Shown: positions 1-11,712 of the stretch, one piece after another | Position numbering within the stretch: position 1 is the first letter of the stretch | How the letters are laid out: each line of letters opens with the position of its first letter | Assembly (NCBI RefSeq): GCF_964275005.1 | Contig: NC_092694.1 | Coordinates: 34,980,967-35,044,966 of the forward strand | Length of the DNA: 64,000 nt | From: Diadema setosum | Lineage: Eukaryota; Echinodermata; Echinoidea; Diadematoida; Diadematidae | Direction: 5' to 3' | Translations under genes and position numbers: made by a program | Notes under the pieces: model-generated | Databases searched by the model: none | What the model saw: only the letters and a program-made list of their open reading frames with translations | What the model was told of the DNA's origin: nothing

Positions 1-420
1 GTTAAAAGCTGATCTGAAAATTAATATGTGTTCATGAATAGCGGTGTTCCTGTCTGTGCATGCATATTTGTGCATGCTTATGTGTATGTGTGTCTGTGTG
101 TTTGTCTGTCTGTCTGTGAGTGTGTTTGAACGCTCGTGGTACCACATAAATTACCACAACGAGAATGTATGTTACCACGGACAGTGTGTGGTAATGTACT
201 ACAGGCTCCACCGACTCATATCACTGCATGTGATAATTTGAATATCTGGCTGCATGTGGTATCTATGTGATAATGTAATTTATCTTTTAGTGATCGTGAA
301 TTCTGTAATCTCATTCGTCAATAAACCACTGAATATTTTCCGTATTCCGTGATATGACGTCTTGATATTCCAGGTTACACAGCAAAGACGCTTAACTGAA
401 AAGACAGGTTGAAGTGTGTA
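1..420. other. No gene seen; TG-rich low-complexity DNA
   Basis: A TG/TCTG-rich stretch lies at about 50-125. The rest is ordinary AT-rich sequence. No open frame here has protein-like composition. Confidence 0.5.
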
Positions 421-429
421 CTAATCCTG

Positions 430-895
430 TACAAAACAAATGGACAAAAAAAAAAAAAAAAAAAAAAAAACCAAAAACAAAAACAAAAACAAGGATCGAT
501 ATCGATGTAGGCCTGCCACATGACTGTACATTACAAAAATGTCATGCGGTACTCCTGCTGCAATACCGAACTGCAGCACCACGCAAAATACAATAGGAAG
601 TACCACAAAAAAAAAAAAAAAGAGATGAAATTCCTGGTTTTTTTTTTTTTTTCTGTTTTTGGACATGTACCGCAGGACTACCATAGGACGATACCACACA
701 GGACTACCACACAGCAAAACCACCCAACAGTACCACTTTAGCAAAAGCACAGAAAATACAATAGAGAGTATCACAGCAAAATACCATAAGGCATTTATGT
801 TTTTGTTTTTTCTTGACATAATATTACAAAGGACTACCACAGGACAATACCACACAGCAGTGCCACACACAGCCTTTTGTCAAGGCCCTCTCACT
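430..895. repeat. Degenerate minisatellite rich in TACCACA words
   Basis: Two imperfect copies of a roughly 170-bp unit are visible: the 'aaaatacaatag' words at about 585 and 753 sit in the same context. They are separated by homopolymer A and T runs. Short words such as 'ggactaccaca' recur within each unit. The open frames across this block, including a 149-codon one on the minus strand, are artefacts of the repeat and the poly-A/T runs. Confidence 0.55.
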
Positions 896-917
896 GTATG
901 ATGTATAACGGACGACC

Positions 918-1470
918 ACAACTACGACGTTGTCGACCATTGCCAATGTTGGCCCAATGTGGGATAACCACCCAATATCCACCGTGAATCAGTGACAAAA
1001 GTAAGACAATGACCAAACGTTGAGCCAATGTTTTGTTCACCGATTACGACCAACGACGTTGCCAACCATTGGCGACGTTGGCCCAACGCAAGATAGCCAC
1101 CCAATATCCACCGTGAATCACTGACAATGGCCCAACGTTGTGCCAACGTTAGTTTACCGACTACGACATTGCAGACGATTGCCAACGTTGGCTCAATGTT
1201 TGATAGCCAACAAAATATCCACCGTGAATCACTGACAAAAGTAGGACAATGACCCAAAGTTGTTCCATTATAAGTTCAACCGATTACGACCTTGCTGAAC
1301 ACTGCCAATGTTGGCCCAACGCAGGATAGCCAACAAGAACCAGTATCCAACGTCCATCAGTGGCGACCATAAAGATATTGGCTCAACGCTGCATGAGCCA
1401 ACGTCAGCTTACCGATAGCGGCCGTGTCGACTTTACTATGCCAACGCTGCTCCAACGGAGGATTGTTTGT
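918..1470. repeat. Tandem repeat, about 4.5 copies of a 118-130 bp unit
   Basis: Each unit reads as 'cgaccattgccaatgttggcccaa', then 'gatagccaccaa', then 'tatccaccgtgaatcactgac', then a second 'caacgttg' cluster and 'accgattacga'. Units start near 918, 1047, 1167 and 1288, with a partial fifth to about 1470. Copies diverge by roughly 10-25%, so the array is not recently homogenised. Quoted words are short consensus pieces. Confidence 0.8.
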
Positions 1471-1919
1471 TGGCTCCTGAATTGGAGGTGGATGGGTTTA
1501 ATGAAGTAAAACCATGTCAAATATTTCAAAATTTTAATCAGAGAAGTAAAAACAGTTTCTTTGTCTTTTTACACCTCATTTCTTTATTATGTGGAAGGCA
1601 TGATCACATTTCGCAAGCAGAGATTGTAGATTATGCTTTGATGTGGTACAGCTAGTAACGCCGACTCTTGTTCAGATATTGAGAAGACGATTATGTTACA
1701 ACTTACCCTCGTGTTTGAACTATATAGACCCAGACTGCCCTTAAGTGGCATGGTGTGACTTAACTGACTTGTAGACTTCATGATTTATGAATTGTCGTTA
1801 TAATAATACTATCTTTTAATAATTAAAACAAAAGTACACATAAAAATGACTGATTAGCGGGAACGTTCCTTCCTGCTTTTGTCAACATAACCAAAACTTG
1901 TTTAAATAGCCAAACTCAC
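1471..1919. other. Probable intron or 3' flank of the WSC gene (minus strand)
   Basis: No recognisable domain. A strong minus-strand splice-donor match (AGG then GTAAGT) lies at about 1703-1710, so a further short exon of the WSC gene could end there. The short peptide in front of it has no recognisable feature, so I do not annotate it as an exon. Confidence 0.3.
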
Positions 1920-2198
1920 CTATATAGGCCAATATCTTCCCCCATCCTCCGCACCATTGTTCGTTATCACCGGGGCAAGGTATCCCACAGTTGTCTGTTA
2001 AATTTAGCCGATGACTGTGGTCTAAACACTCGAATTCATATCCACATGTACATTCCGTCCCGTTGGAGATTCCAGCAAAGCGATATCCGCTTTCTCGGCA
2101 AAACGCCGTGCAGTTATCGATGATAAGTGACCTGCCGAAACTGAACTGGTGATTGTTCTGCACGCATTCCTCTTGATAACAACCGATGTACAAACCAT
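1920..2198 (-). CDS. WSC-domain exon of an otherwise unseen extracellular or membrane protein gene
   Basis: The minus-strand reading is a complete WSC (carbohydrate-binding) domain. It begins GLYIGCYQEE, has cysteine-containing blocks AFCRESGYRFAGI and ECTCGYEFEC, and ends CPGDNEQWCGGWGKILAYI, in the usual WSC order with eight or so cysteines. Splice signals bracket it closely: an acceptor ending TAATTACAG just before 2198 and a donor GTGAGT immediately after 1920. The exon is 279 bp and both introns are phase 1, the symmetrical class typical of shuffled extracellular domains. WSC domains occur in wall-stress sensors, polycystins, kremen-like receptors and many echinoderm or amphioxus multidomain proteins, so the full product cannot be named. 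No second WSC exon is visible in the window. The adjacent intron on the 5' side of the gene contains the 7.8-kb FB-A element. Domain call confident; gene identity unknown. Confidence 0.85.
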
Positions 2199-2499
2199 CT
2201 GTAATTATCGATGGAGATGTCTTCATTAACTTTTCTTTTCATCATTTCCATTTCATTTCCTAATCCTATCTACAACTCACTAAAAAACAAACTCGCATTG
2301 ATGTGTGCGAGAGAGAAACAACGTTACTACTTCAGGTAACAAAAATTTTTCCCTGAAATATCTTTCCTCTTGAGACCATATCCTCTGAGCCTTCTTTTCA
2401 AAAGTCGAGACCTTTGGGGCATCGTGCATTGCAGAATGTGACTTTCACTCCAACTTCTATCACAAAATAAAAGTATAATAACACAAGGTTTAGTATATA
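2199..2499. other. Intron 5' of the WSC exon, left flank of FB-A
   Basis: A pyrimidine-rich acceptor region is followed by ordinary AT-rich sequence. The short TATA run at 2493-2499 abuts the foldback element. Confidence 0.5.
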
Positions 2500-3450
2500 T
2501 AGTCCGGGAGCCAGCGGGGGTCAGCCTAGCTGAAAAGGTTACCAATTTTTATGTATATAGCAATTTAGTACATATGCCCCTGAGTATGGAAATGCACGTC
2601 TGGCTGGTCATCGGTGGTGGGTGTGGCCAGGAGGGCCAAAAAAATGACCCCCCAAAATTAGGCTAGCCTAGCTGGAAAAGTAACCCCATGAAAACAACTG
2701 GAACTTGTTCGTTACACTCACAGGATAAATGAATGACCATTGCCAGACGTTTTAAGTGGTGGGGGGTAGCCGCCAGACACCCTTAAAGACCCACCTCCAG
2801 CTAGGCTAGCCTAGCTGAAAAAGTAACCCCATGAAAACCACTGGAACTTGTTCGTTACACTTCCAGGATAAATGAATGACCATTGCCAGACGTTTTAAGT
2901 GGTGGGGGGGGGGGGTAGCCGCCAGACGCACTCAAAGACCCAACTTTTTCCAGCTAGGCTAGCCTAGCTGAAAAAGTAACCCCATGAAACCCACTGGAAC
3001 TTGTTCGTTACACTTCCAGGATAAATGCATGACCATTGCCAGACGTTTTAAGTGGTGGGGGGTAGCCGCCAGACACCCTCAAAAACCCAACACTTTCCAG
3101 CTAGGCTAGCCTAGCTGAAAAAGTAACCTAGTGAAAGACCCACTGGAACTTGTTAGTTACACTTGCAGGATAAATGCATGACCATTGCCAGACGTTCTAA
3201 GTGGTGGGGGTAGCCGCCAGACGCCCTTAAAGACCCAAATTTTTCCAGCTAGGCTAGCCTAGCTGAAAAAAATAACCTAATGAAACCCACTGGAACTTGT
3301 TATTTACACTTACAGGATATATGCATGGCCGTTGCCAGACGTTTTAAGTGGTGCAGGGGTAGCCGCCAGATGCCCTCAAAGACCCAATTTTACCAGCTAG
3401 ACTAGCCTAGGCTGGAAAAGTAACCTCCTGAAACCCACTGGAACTTGTTC
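2500..3450 (+). repeat. FB-A left inverted arm: unique end plus 148-bp tandem array
   Basis: The unique end is 2500-2670. The array has units anchored by the palindrome AGCTAGGCTAGCCTAGCT at 2799, 2952, 3099 and 3247 and a diverged one at 3395, spaced 147-153 bp. Each unit also contains 'cactggaacttgttcgttac', 'aggataaatgaatgaccatt' and 'gccagacgttttaagtggtg' followed by a G tract of variable length. Confidence 0.9.
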
Positions 3451-5699
3451 TAAGTTTGTATCTCACCTGGTAAACACTGTCGACATAGTATTCTGGTGTT
3501 CTTTCAATAACCTTCCACACTTTTGAGCTATATGACCACCAAATTCACTCCTCAGATCATCTAATGATTGTTGTCAAGTGTTAATATTGGTGAAGTCCGA
3601 CTACGTCAACAGTCAAAGAGTCAATGAACTATACCATTTGAAAATCTCTGTAATCACAAAGTCGATACGTGGACGAGACATCACTTCACCTTTGCCTTGT
3701 TAGATGGTGAATATTTGGTAAGTTATTTGATTTGTATTTGATAAGTCTTTGGCAACAAGTGCAAAATTAAATTCTGTGCCTTATTTGCTGAACAAACGTC
3801 GTAGGACAACGACCTGTTAGGCAATATGGCGGAACAATAACTCTATATTATTAGTGTTATAGAAAAAATGACAATGATGTAGTTCTGAAGCATACTTTTC
3901 ATTAGATACTTTTGCAATGACTCAATGTATACTTTTAATCGAACTAAGTATATATCCATGACTTGCACATGAATTACGGCCGAACGATTCAGTGAGGAAA
4001 GTTTTCTGTCATGTCATTACGGAAGAAGTGAACGTGTCAATATTTTGCTATTTGTTCCATAATTATTTCTGAAGTGGTTAAATGTATTTTCCTAAAACGT
4101 TTTTTTCTTTTATTTAACGTTGCATCCAAATGCCTATTCGTTGAAAAAATGCGGGCCATGTATTCAAAGGTCAAAGATCATAGGTTAATGGAAGTAGGGT
4201 ACACAACATTTCACTAGTTGTTGGGTTTTTTTTTTTTGGGGGGGGGGGCATGATTCAAAGTGTCCTGAAACCTTGTATAATACATGTATTTAATTTTGTA
4301 GTCACGACACTTGCTATGTATGATGCCAAACTCTTCCCGCTCATACAAATGCAGCCGTTTCAGGGAAATAGTTATGATATTCTTATACTTCATGATTTGG
4401 TAATGCTGAAGTGGTTCATAACATTCCATTGATACTATGTATAGAACAGAAAGTGAATTTGACAATTGTATATGATATCCGCAGTTTACTCTTTGACAGG
4501 TTCTATCATCCGAATAATATGTATAAATTGAATATACAGTAGTACCGTATTCAGTAACTACAGGTTAAGTTAGATAAGCTGCATTCATTTTCAACGCGAC
4601 CATGGCGTTATAGCCAAAGATGATTGAGTTCTGTAAATCTCTGTGTGCCTGCATAGGATTGGAAAACGAAACAACTTTCTGTGTAGAACAACGAAACAGA
4701 AACTGGTATATGCATTATTCTCAGTCACTTTGTTATTCATAATGATGGTTTGCTCATTGCAGTTCCGGAATCTCAGCTCGAGTGACTCGAATTGATCCCA
4801 AATCAGTCGGAATGCGTGTATCACCCAAAACAATAATAAATATTATCTGAACACATAACTGCAATCCTACATAGTCTCTATTGGTTGCCGATAAGGGCTG
4901 GTATCAAGTTTGATTTTCATATTATTTACAGTACCTTGTATTTAAATGTTTTCATCAAAATGCCCGTATACCGTATGCGTATCTCAGTTAACTCTTTAAA
5001 CCATACTTGTAATCTACATGCCAAGAATCTCATGTTTTCAATAAGCGTGAACTCCAAGACATGTAGTGATAAGGACTTTAAGACAATTGGCATCGTCATT
5101 ATAAAACAAATTCCCATTTTACAAGATACGTTTTAGATTTTAGATAGAAATATGGATTCGTTTGAATGCATACAAACAGCTTCTTAAATCCTCTTACATT
5201 TTGTTTTTAAGATATGGTGTATACTTTAGAAATGTAAGAAGCATGCTCTTGTTTTAGAGGTTTTGAATACTGGTAAGAAGCATATCTTATTCTTATGGAT
5301 TATGTGAATAAGTGCGCATTCAAGAACGTTTTGAATAAAACGTATCCAGACAACTGCATATCATATTTTCATCTCTCCCTTCATGCAGATGTATACTCTT
5401 GCCGAGAGGGTTTGTTTGATAGATAGTGATTCTAGTGCTCACCTTATTGAAAAGGTAATTGGGTAATTTTTTTGGTTTCAGTATATTATTCAAACACAAC
5501 TAAGTTAACTTTTACATTAACATTTTCACGACTCACAAATTCCACACGCACACACATTTCATGATTCACAAGATCCAAGTTACACTAATCCTATTTACTT
5601 TGCAGAGTGCAACAACAACATAAGTTATATACTGAGCAAATATAGGCTTAGATCAGTTCGCACTATTCAAGGTTTAGAGTAGTTAAGTGACTTAATCGT
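3451..5699. other. FB-A interior, left part; no gene seen
   Basis: AT-rich sequence, matched throughout by 39060-41380 in FB-B. An expandable T/G run is present at about 4228-4249. Open frames here are short, overlap on both strands and carry indels between the two copies, so they are not conserved coding sequence. Confidence 0.6.
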
Positions 5700-6420
5700 A
5701 CCTGATTATGTGATGCTAAGTTGCACCTTGAGATGATGGGCAATATTGCCCCTATAAAGGAGCAGGCAGTGACACTCACTTGCTCCTTTAAAGGAGCAAT
5801 TTTGCAGCAGTCATGGAGCAAATAAGCACCACATAGGTGCAACATCATACCAATTCTTGCATCCTTCGGTGCGAGGTTGCGCCTTTTCCAAGGGGGCAAA
5901 GTCGTTCCCGGGGGTGTAACTTTCACCCTTTCTTGCGGGTACAAAGCAGCACCCAAAGTTCCAAGACTGCACCCACAAAACAAGGCCCAATCTTGGAACT
6001 TTAGGTGTTTCTTTGCACCCTCACGCCAAGGGTGTAAAGTTGCACCAAGATGTAAAGGCTACACGGGGTGCAAAGGTGCGCCGAGAGGTAAAGGGTGCAA
6101 GATCGCACCCTCAAGAAAGGTGCAACTTAGCACCACTTAGTGTGGGTGGAAAGATGCACCCTCAAGAAGAGGTGCAATCTAGCACCACTTAGTGTGGGTG
6201 GAAAGATGCACCCAAGGGAACATTTTCGCACCCTCAATAAAGGGTTAAACTTTGCACCCTCTCTGGAAGTGCAATGGTGCACCCACACGGTGCAAGATTA
6301 TACCCTTGCGCAGGGTGCAACTTTTGCACCCATTTCTTGAGGGTGCGAAATAAAACCAATTGGAAGCCGCCAGTGCGACATCACTTTGCACCCTTAAATT
6401 GTGCAAAAGTGAACCTTTTT
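5700..6420. repeat. FB-A internal block of GGTGCAA/TTGCACC words with hairpins
   Basis: The heptamer TTGCACC or its complement recurs dozens of times. A strong hairpin is formed by 'cacccaaagttccaagactg' and its near-exact complement some 20 bp on (about 5950-6010). A 55-bp sub-unit ending 'cttagtgtgggtggaaagatg' is duplicated at about 6120-6210. FB-B has the same block at 41389-41990, with an extra piece at about 41520-41590 and without the segment equivalent to about 6260-6630 here. Confidence 0.75.
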
Positions 6421-6479
6421 TTTCCTTAGTGTGTACAAAGCATGTTATGAGCTGGAAGTCTCTATTTTGCTATCTTATC

Positions 6480-8010
6480 TTTACTCGTCACCGTCTTTTC
6501 AGCTACAAGGTATAATACTAATTCCTATAGTACGTCCATGAGCTCATTGGCTATATCAAAAGAAGTTGAACATTTAATTACTGTAGCATTTGCTTTAAAA
6601 CATTAGCATTTTAATCCCTAGCTAACCAAGTACTTGCAGTATTATTTTATACACACATGAATTCCTTGTTCCTGTGAGCTACGTTTAATATGAGCGTGAC
6701 CGAGTATTAGACACGTGTCAAGCCTTTGCAGACACATGTTTTTCCTTATATTGTTAAAAGGTCATTTAAAACAAATTTAGATATATATCTATTTCTTGTT
6801 AAGAGGAGCAAATGTGGAGATCATGACCTGTGATACATGTTACGGGAAGTCTATATTTTTATGTGTACTCGTTTTTTTTTTTCAACTACAAGGAATTACC
6901 TATGAGATAATTGGATAAAGAAGCTGAGCATTCCTTTTTTTTTCATCAGTTAATGTCAGTGCTGGAGCATTATTCTTGAAAAGTTGGCATCTAAATGTCC
7001 TCCAAACCAAGTACTTACTGTATAAAATTATATTCCTGTGAGTTACGTTTCTTATGAGCGTGACAGATCTGTAGACACGTGTCATAGTGGTTACAAACAC
7101 TAAGTTTCCTTTGCGATTTTGAACAATGTCAGATGTTCTGGTTTTTCAATTTCGTTAAGAGGAGACAATAATGATTTCATGTAAAGCATGTCAAGGAAAG
7201 TTGATAGTTTGGTTATCTTATCATTACTCATCTTCGTCTTCTCAACAAGAAGATGACACACATGAGCTCATATGATAAAGAAGTTGAAGGATGTTTAAAT
7301 GTTGGTAGCCACGTAGGGGCTTTTGTCATAACATTTTGCATCTTAATCCCTCAAAACTAAGTACATGCAGTGTTAGTTTATAGATAACATAATATTTTTG
7401 TTGTTGCTGTGAGCTTATTCATATGAACGTGACAAATTCTTAGACATGTTTCTCATATGTTTCAGACATATATTTTACTGAAGAACAGCAAATGTTGAGT
7501 TTATTGGCAAGAGAGGTTGATCATTACTTTACATTTAAGTTCATCTAAGTGCCGGAGCATAAACTTGTTTTGAAATATTAGCATCCAAAACCTTCCAAAC
7601 CAAAACATGCAATACTAGATATGACATGAATGCCTTGTTGTTATGACTTATGTTTCTTAAAAACACAGAATTTTTCTGCTTTTGCAATGTACTATGTTCA
7701 AAAACACTCTTGAACAATTTTCATATTTCGTTTCTTTCTTAAGATAAGAAAACGGTGAAGTAATGTGAAGCGTGTTCCTAGAAGTTTTATTTCGTTATTA
7801 ATTTTTCTTTACCCATCTCCTCAACCGTAAGATGATACGGTATACCTAAAAAGTCATAGGCCAAAGGTGTTGAGCTTTACTTCCCATTTTAAAGGTAAAT
7901 TTAAAAGCTGGGGCATTATCTTTTAAAAGTTGGCATTTTAAGCTATGTACACTGAGTACGAGTCTTACTGAATGGATTTCTTGTTGCAGTAGAATTGTAT
8001 TTTTATGAGC
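6480..8010. repeat. FB-A internal degenerate repeat, about 5 copies of a 330-370 bp unit
   Basis: Recurring landmarks are 'cctgtgagctacgtttaatatg' type words at about 6670, 7033, 7400 and more diverged at 7640 and 7990; 'ctcatcttcgtcttctcaac' type words at 6490, 7210 and 7805; and 'ttgaaaagttggcatc' type words at 6975 and 7930. Copies are strongly diverged, so this is an old internal amplification. FB-B has the same series. Confidence 0.6.
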
Positions 8011-8667
8011 TTCATGGAGTATTAGACAATTGTATCAAGCGTTTGCAAAAACTGTTAATGTATTCCCTTTTGCTAATGTCCAAAGAGTTCATTTGCCAAG
8101 TTTTGATTGTCTTTTGTTTTAATCATCAGGGGTTTGTTTTATCATGGTCATAGAGGAAAGAAACTTAATTATAAAAAAAGCCTTCATATAAGAAGAGATA
8201 CTGTAGGACACGATTTCATCAAAAGTTGTGTGATTTTCAACATTTCCAAAATGGAATTGATGAATATTTCTCCCCAAGGCAGAGAAAGAAAGTAGTTTTT
8301 GTCTTTTTTTCACGTCAGCAGGTTATAATACCCGCGGGTTTACGCCCATCCCACCAATTTCCATCCGGATACTGTACCCGTCCCTGTTTTTTTGTTTTTT
8401 GTTTTTGTTTTACTCTGCATATAAAATGAGAACATGTTTGAGAAAAATCCCGACATGTTTGATTGGGCAATTCTTTTTTGCTGTCTATTATTCTTTCCAA
8501 ATAAGTTTTTTTGGTTCTCACTGAGGACAAATACAGATACCCTATTTCTTCTACCAAAACCACAGCACTGTGTATTTTCATATTTCTACAGTATTTCGTC
8601 TCAACACTTGCCCTATTGATATTTCAAAGCATGTTTCCCTGTGCGCTCAAGAAACTCCCCCATTAAA

Positions 8668-9078
8668 GGAGACCTCCGGGTGATTTTCAGATTCTTACAT
8701 TTGTACCAACTATGAATTAGTTATACTGAGGACAGAGTTCCAGAATTTGTGATAATTGGGATGAAGAATAAGAATATTTGCAAAAATAGAACAAATTGCA
8801 ATGAACAAGGATGATGACATGGCAGAGTCACCATAAGAACGCATGAGTTGGGGCTCAAGGAAGCAGAACAAAAGAATAAGGCATGCATAGATTATAGACA
8901 GGTGAACTCGCAAGCAAGCGGTATTGTTATGGAATTACACTGCTATCATTTCTGAAATATGTGAACATTCTATGTCATCATCCTTGTTCAGTGTAATTTG
9001 TTTAAGGTTTTTCAAAGTGTTTCTCTGCTCAAGAACCAGAATGAATTCCACAAATCTATACAGGGAGTTGTTTCCGGA
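8668..9078. repeat. Hairpin (MITE-like) repeat, 'AAAGGAGACCTCCGG' family, inside FB-A
   Basis: A left arm beginning AAAGGAGACCTCCGG and carrying 'gaacaaggatgatgacat' faces a right arm carrying the complement ('atgtcatcatccttgttc', 8969-8986). The same family occurs alone at 26778-27245 and, shortened, in FB-B at 44462-44765. It is therefore an independent repeat captured near the right array before the FB copies separated. Confidence 0.7.
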
Positions 9079-10309
9079 GGTTACTTTTATAGCTAGGCTA
9101 GCCTATAGCTGGTAAAATTGGGTCTTAGAGAGCGTCTGGGGGCTACGCCCCACCACTTAAAGCGTATGGCAACGGTCATGCATTTATCCTGTAAGTGTAA
9201 CGAACAAGTTCCAGTGGGTTTCATAGGGTTACTTTAATTTTCAGCTAGGCTAGCCTAGCTGATAAGAGTTGGGTCTTTGGGGCGTCTGGCGGCTACCCCC
9301 ACCACTTAAATTGTCTGGCAACAATCATTCAATTATCCTTTGAGTGTATCAAAAGAATAAGTTCCAGTGGGTTTCAGGAAGTTATTTTTCCAGCTAGGCT
9401 AGTCTAGCTGGTAAAATTGGGTCTTTGAGGGCGTCTGGCGGCTACCCCCCCCCCCCCCACCCTCACTTAAAACGTCTGGCAACGGTCATGCATATATCTT
9501 AGCTGTAAGTGTAACTAACAAGTTCCAGTGGGTTTCACTAGTTACTTTTTCAGCTAGGCTAGCCTAGCTGGAAAAAGTTGGGTCTTTAAGGGCGTCTGGC
9601 GGCTACCCCCCACCACTTAAAACGTCTGGCAATGGTCATGCATTTATCCTGTAAGTGTAATGAACAAGTTCCAGTGGGTTTCATTAGGTTACTTTTTCAG
9701 CTAGGCTAGCCTAGCTGGAAAAAGTTGGGTCTTTAAGGGCGTCTGGCGGCTACCCCCCCACCACTTAAAACGTCTGGCAATGGTCATGCATTTATCCTGG
9801 AAGTGTAACGAACAAGTTCCAGTGGGTTTCATTGGGTTACTTTTTCAGCTAGGCTAGCCTAGCTGGAAAAAGTTGGGTCTTTGAGGGGTCTGGCGGCTAC
9901 CCCCCACCACTTAAAACGTCTGGCAATGGTCATTCATTTATCCTGGAAGTGTAACGAACAAGTTCCAGTGGTTTTCATGGGGTTACTTTTTCAGCTAGGC
10001 TAGCTTAGCTGGAGTTGGGTCTTTAAGGGTGTCTGGCGGCTACCCCCCACCACTTAAAACGTCTGGCAATGGTCATTCGTTTATCCTGTAAGTGTAACGA
10101 ACAAGTTCCAGTTGTTTTCCTGGGGTTACTTTTCCAGCTAGGCTAGCCTAATTTTGGGGGGTCCTTTTTGTGGCCCCCCTGGCCACACCCACCACCGATG
10201 ACCAGCCAGACGTGCATTTCCATACTCAGGGGCATATGTACTAAATTGCTATACACATAAAAATTGGTAACCTTTTCAGCTAGGCTGACCCCCGCTGGCT
10301 CCCGGACTA
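9078..10309 (-). repeat. FB-A right inverted arm: 148-bp array plus unique end
   Basis: About eight units in inverted orientation are anchored by AGCTAGGCTAGCCTAGCT or close variants at 9091, 9243, 9392, 9552, 9699, 9847, 9992 and 10136. The inverted unique end follows at 10140-10309. The arm has more units than the left arm (8 against 5-6), so the arms expand or contract independently. Confidence 0.9.
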
Positions 10310-10586
10310 TATAATCTATTAATGCATTAATTTTGGTGTTATTGTCTTACTCAAATTTCTTGAAGTACTTGCACGCTTCCTTTCCGAAAGGCTGACAGAA
10401 TTCATCTAAACATCCAAGATATCTCGAAAACATTTATGTAAGAAAGTCCCAGATATCGGCATGGTCGTGACATATTAACAGTATTTTACTGTAATTCCTA
10501 CTTTTTGCTACGTCGTCACGTTTGCGTGTTTCTATTATGACTGTGTTTCTCTTTTCATTTGCCTTTGCACGTGTGTGTTTATATCT

Positions 10587-10643
<57 letters not shown>

Positions 10644-11712
10644 TTATTTTGGTTCCATTCATCTGACTACATTTGTTTTTTTCTGCATACCAAGTAATTA
10701 TTTCATACCTATGTGGGTGCAATTTCATTTCACCTTCCTTATGTTTAAAGATTTTGTTGTCAAACACAAACACCTTTTATGAAATCCTATTTCAGGACTC
10801 ATCATCTTAGTATTGAGATACGGCAAGGATTGTGTCTTTCATGGAAATTTCCACGCCCTATATCCCACGAATTGCAATTCTCCAATGTCTAAATGACGCA
10901 TCTATTGAAAAGTTAAATAAGGACATAACTGAGAACCGTAAAAGCTATGGCATTTTTTAAAAAAAAAAAAAGGGCGTTATGTACGTCATACTTTGTATAC
11001 CTTGCTTTTTTAGCATTACACATTAAAATATTATATTAACGGTTAAAAACACCAGTAGTTTTTGAACAGATCAGCACGCATGCCATTATTACTAATGTGA
11101 TAAGTAACTTATTTCGTCCACAACTTTGTCGTATTCTCCATTAATTGTTATCCTCAAATATACAACTCTTTAATCTATCACATTTAGATATAAGCTGACT
11201 TTCATCCCTGTTAGATTTTAATTCAAATAATGAAATAATAATTTTGACAAATGATAAACATTTCCTTCAGAACAGAATTACTTGGGGATAAAATGATCAA
11301 AATTAATCGTCAGCATATGAAAAAGAACCACGAAACATATGGCTCATGTAAACATCCTTTACCAAGTGCCTTCAATAATGGTGACGGAGCCCATCCATAT
11401 ATTTTGCAGTCAAAATACATGAGATGACATAGAACCCCACCTTGTTTTACTCTATTGGTAACCATAAAAAAATAAAAATTAGAGTAAAGCCTATTCCATT
11501 TGGGTACCATCTCCTGATATAAATACATAATGTCAATAGCAACTTGTAAAAACAATGGGCAAACATCTTTGTGTGACGTGATTTTAAAAGAATCTAGCAA
11601 AGTTCCATTTGAGAATGCGTGAAATAAACAGTACGATAGAGCATAATATCAGTGACAATTATGTATGTAACAACAAGTTATTCTGTAATGGAATGAAAAA
11701 AAAAAAACTTAC
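10310..11712. other. AT-rich non-coding DNA with a (TA)n microsatellite
   Basis: A (TA)n run occupies about 10588-10640. Short open frames over it are repeat artefacts. No gene seen. If the WSC gene extends in this direction, this is intron. Confidence 0.5.

Larger units (their letters stand above)
2500..10309. mobile_element. Foldback-type element FB-A, 7.8 kb, non-coding
   Basis: The element starts TAGTCCGGGAGCCAGCGGGG and ends with the inverted form (CCCGCTGGCTCCCGGACTA at 10309). The first and last roughly 170 bp are near-perfect inverted copies of each other. Inside each lies an inverted array of the same roughly 148-bp unit. The interior (about 3450-9075) is repeat-rich and has no open frame resembling a transposase or any known protein. 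A second copy in the same orientation, FB-B, lies at 37968-45958; the two align end to end apart from a few indels. The outer flanks are TATA on both sides, so a 4-bp duplication is possible but not certain in AT-rich DNA. The architecture recalls the foldback/TU elements known from sea urchins and Drosophila FB, but I recognise no specific family. Confidence 0.85.

Noticed and set aside
421-870. 149-codon minus-strand frame
   Set aside because: Made of poly-T/A runs and the TACCACA minisatellite; Phe/Lys runs and repeated motifs, not protein-like.
2799-3412. CRISPR array
   Set aside because: Regular spacing exists, but the whole 148-bp unit is repeated, there are no unique spacers, and the setting is animal DNA.
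10522-10782. 86-codon ORF with an IYIYIY run
   Set aside because: Translation of a (TA)n microsatellite.
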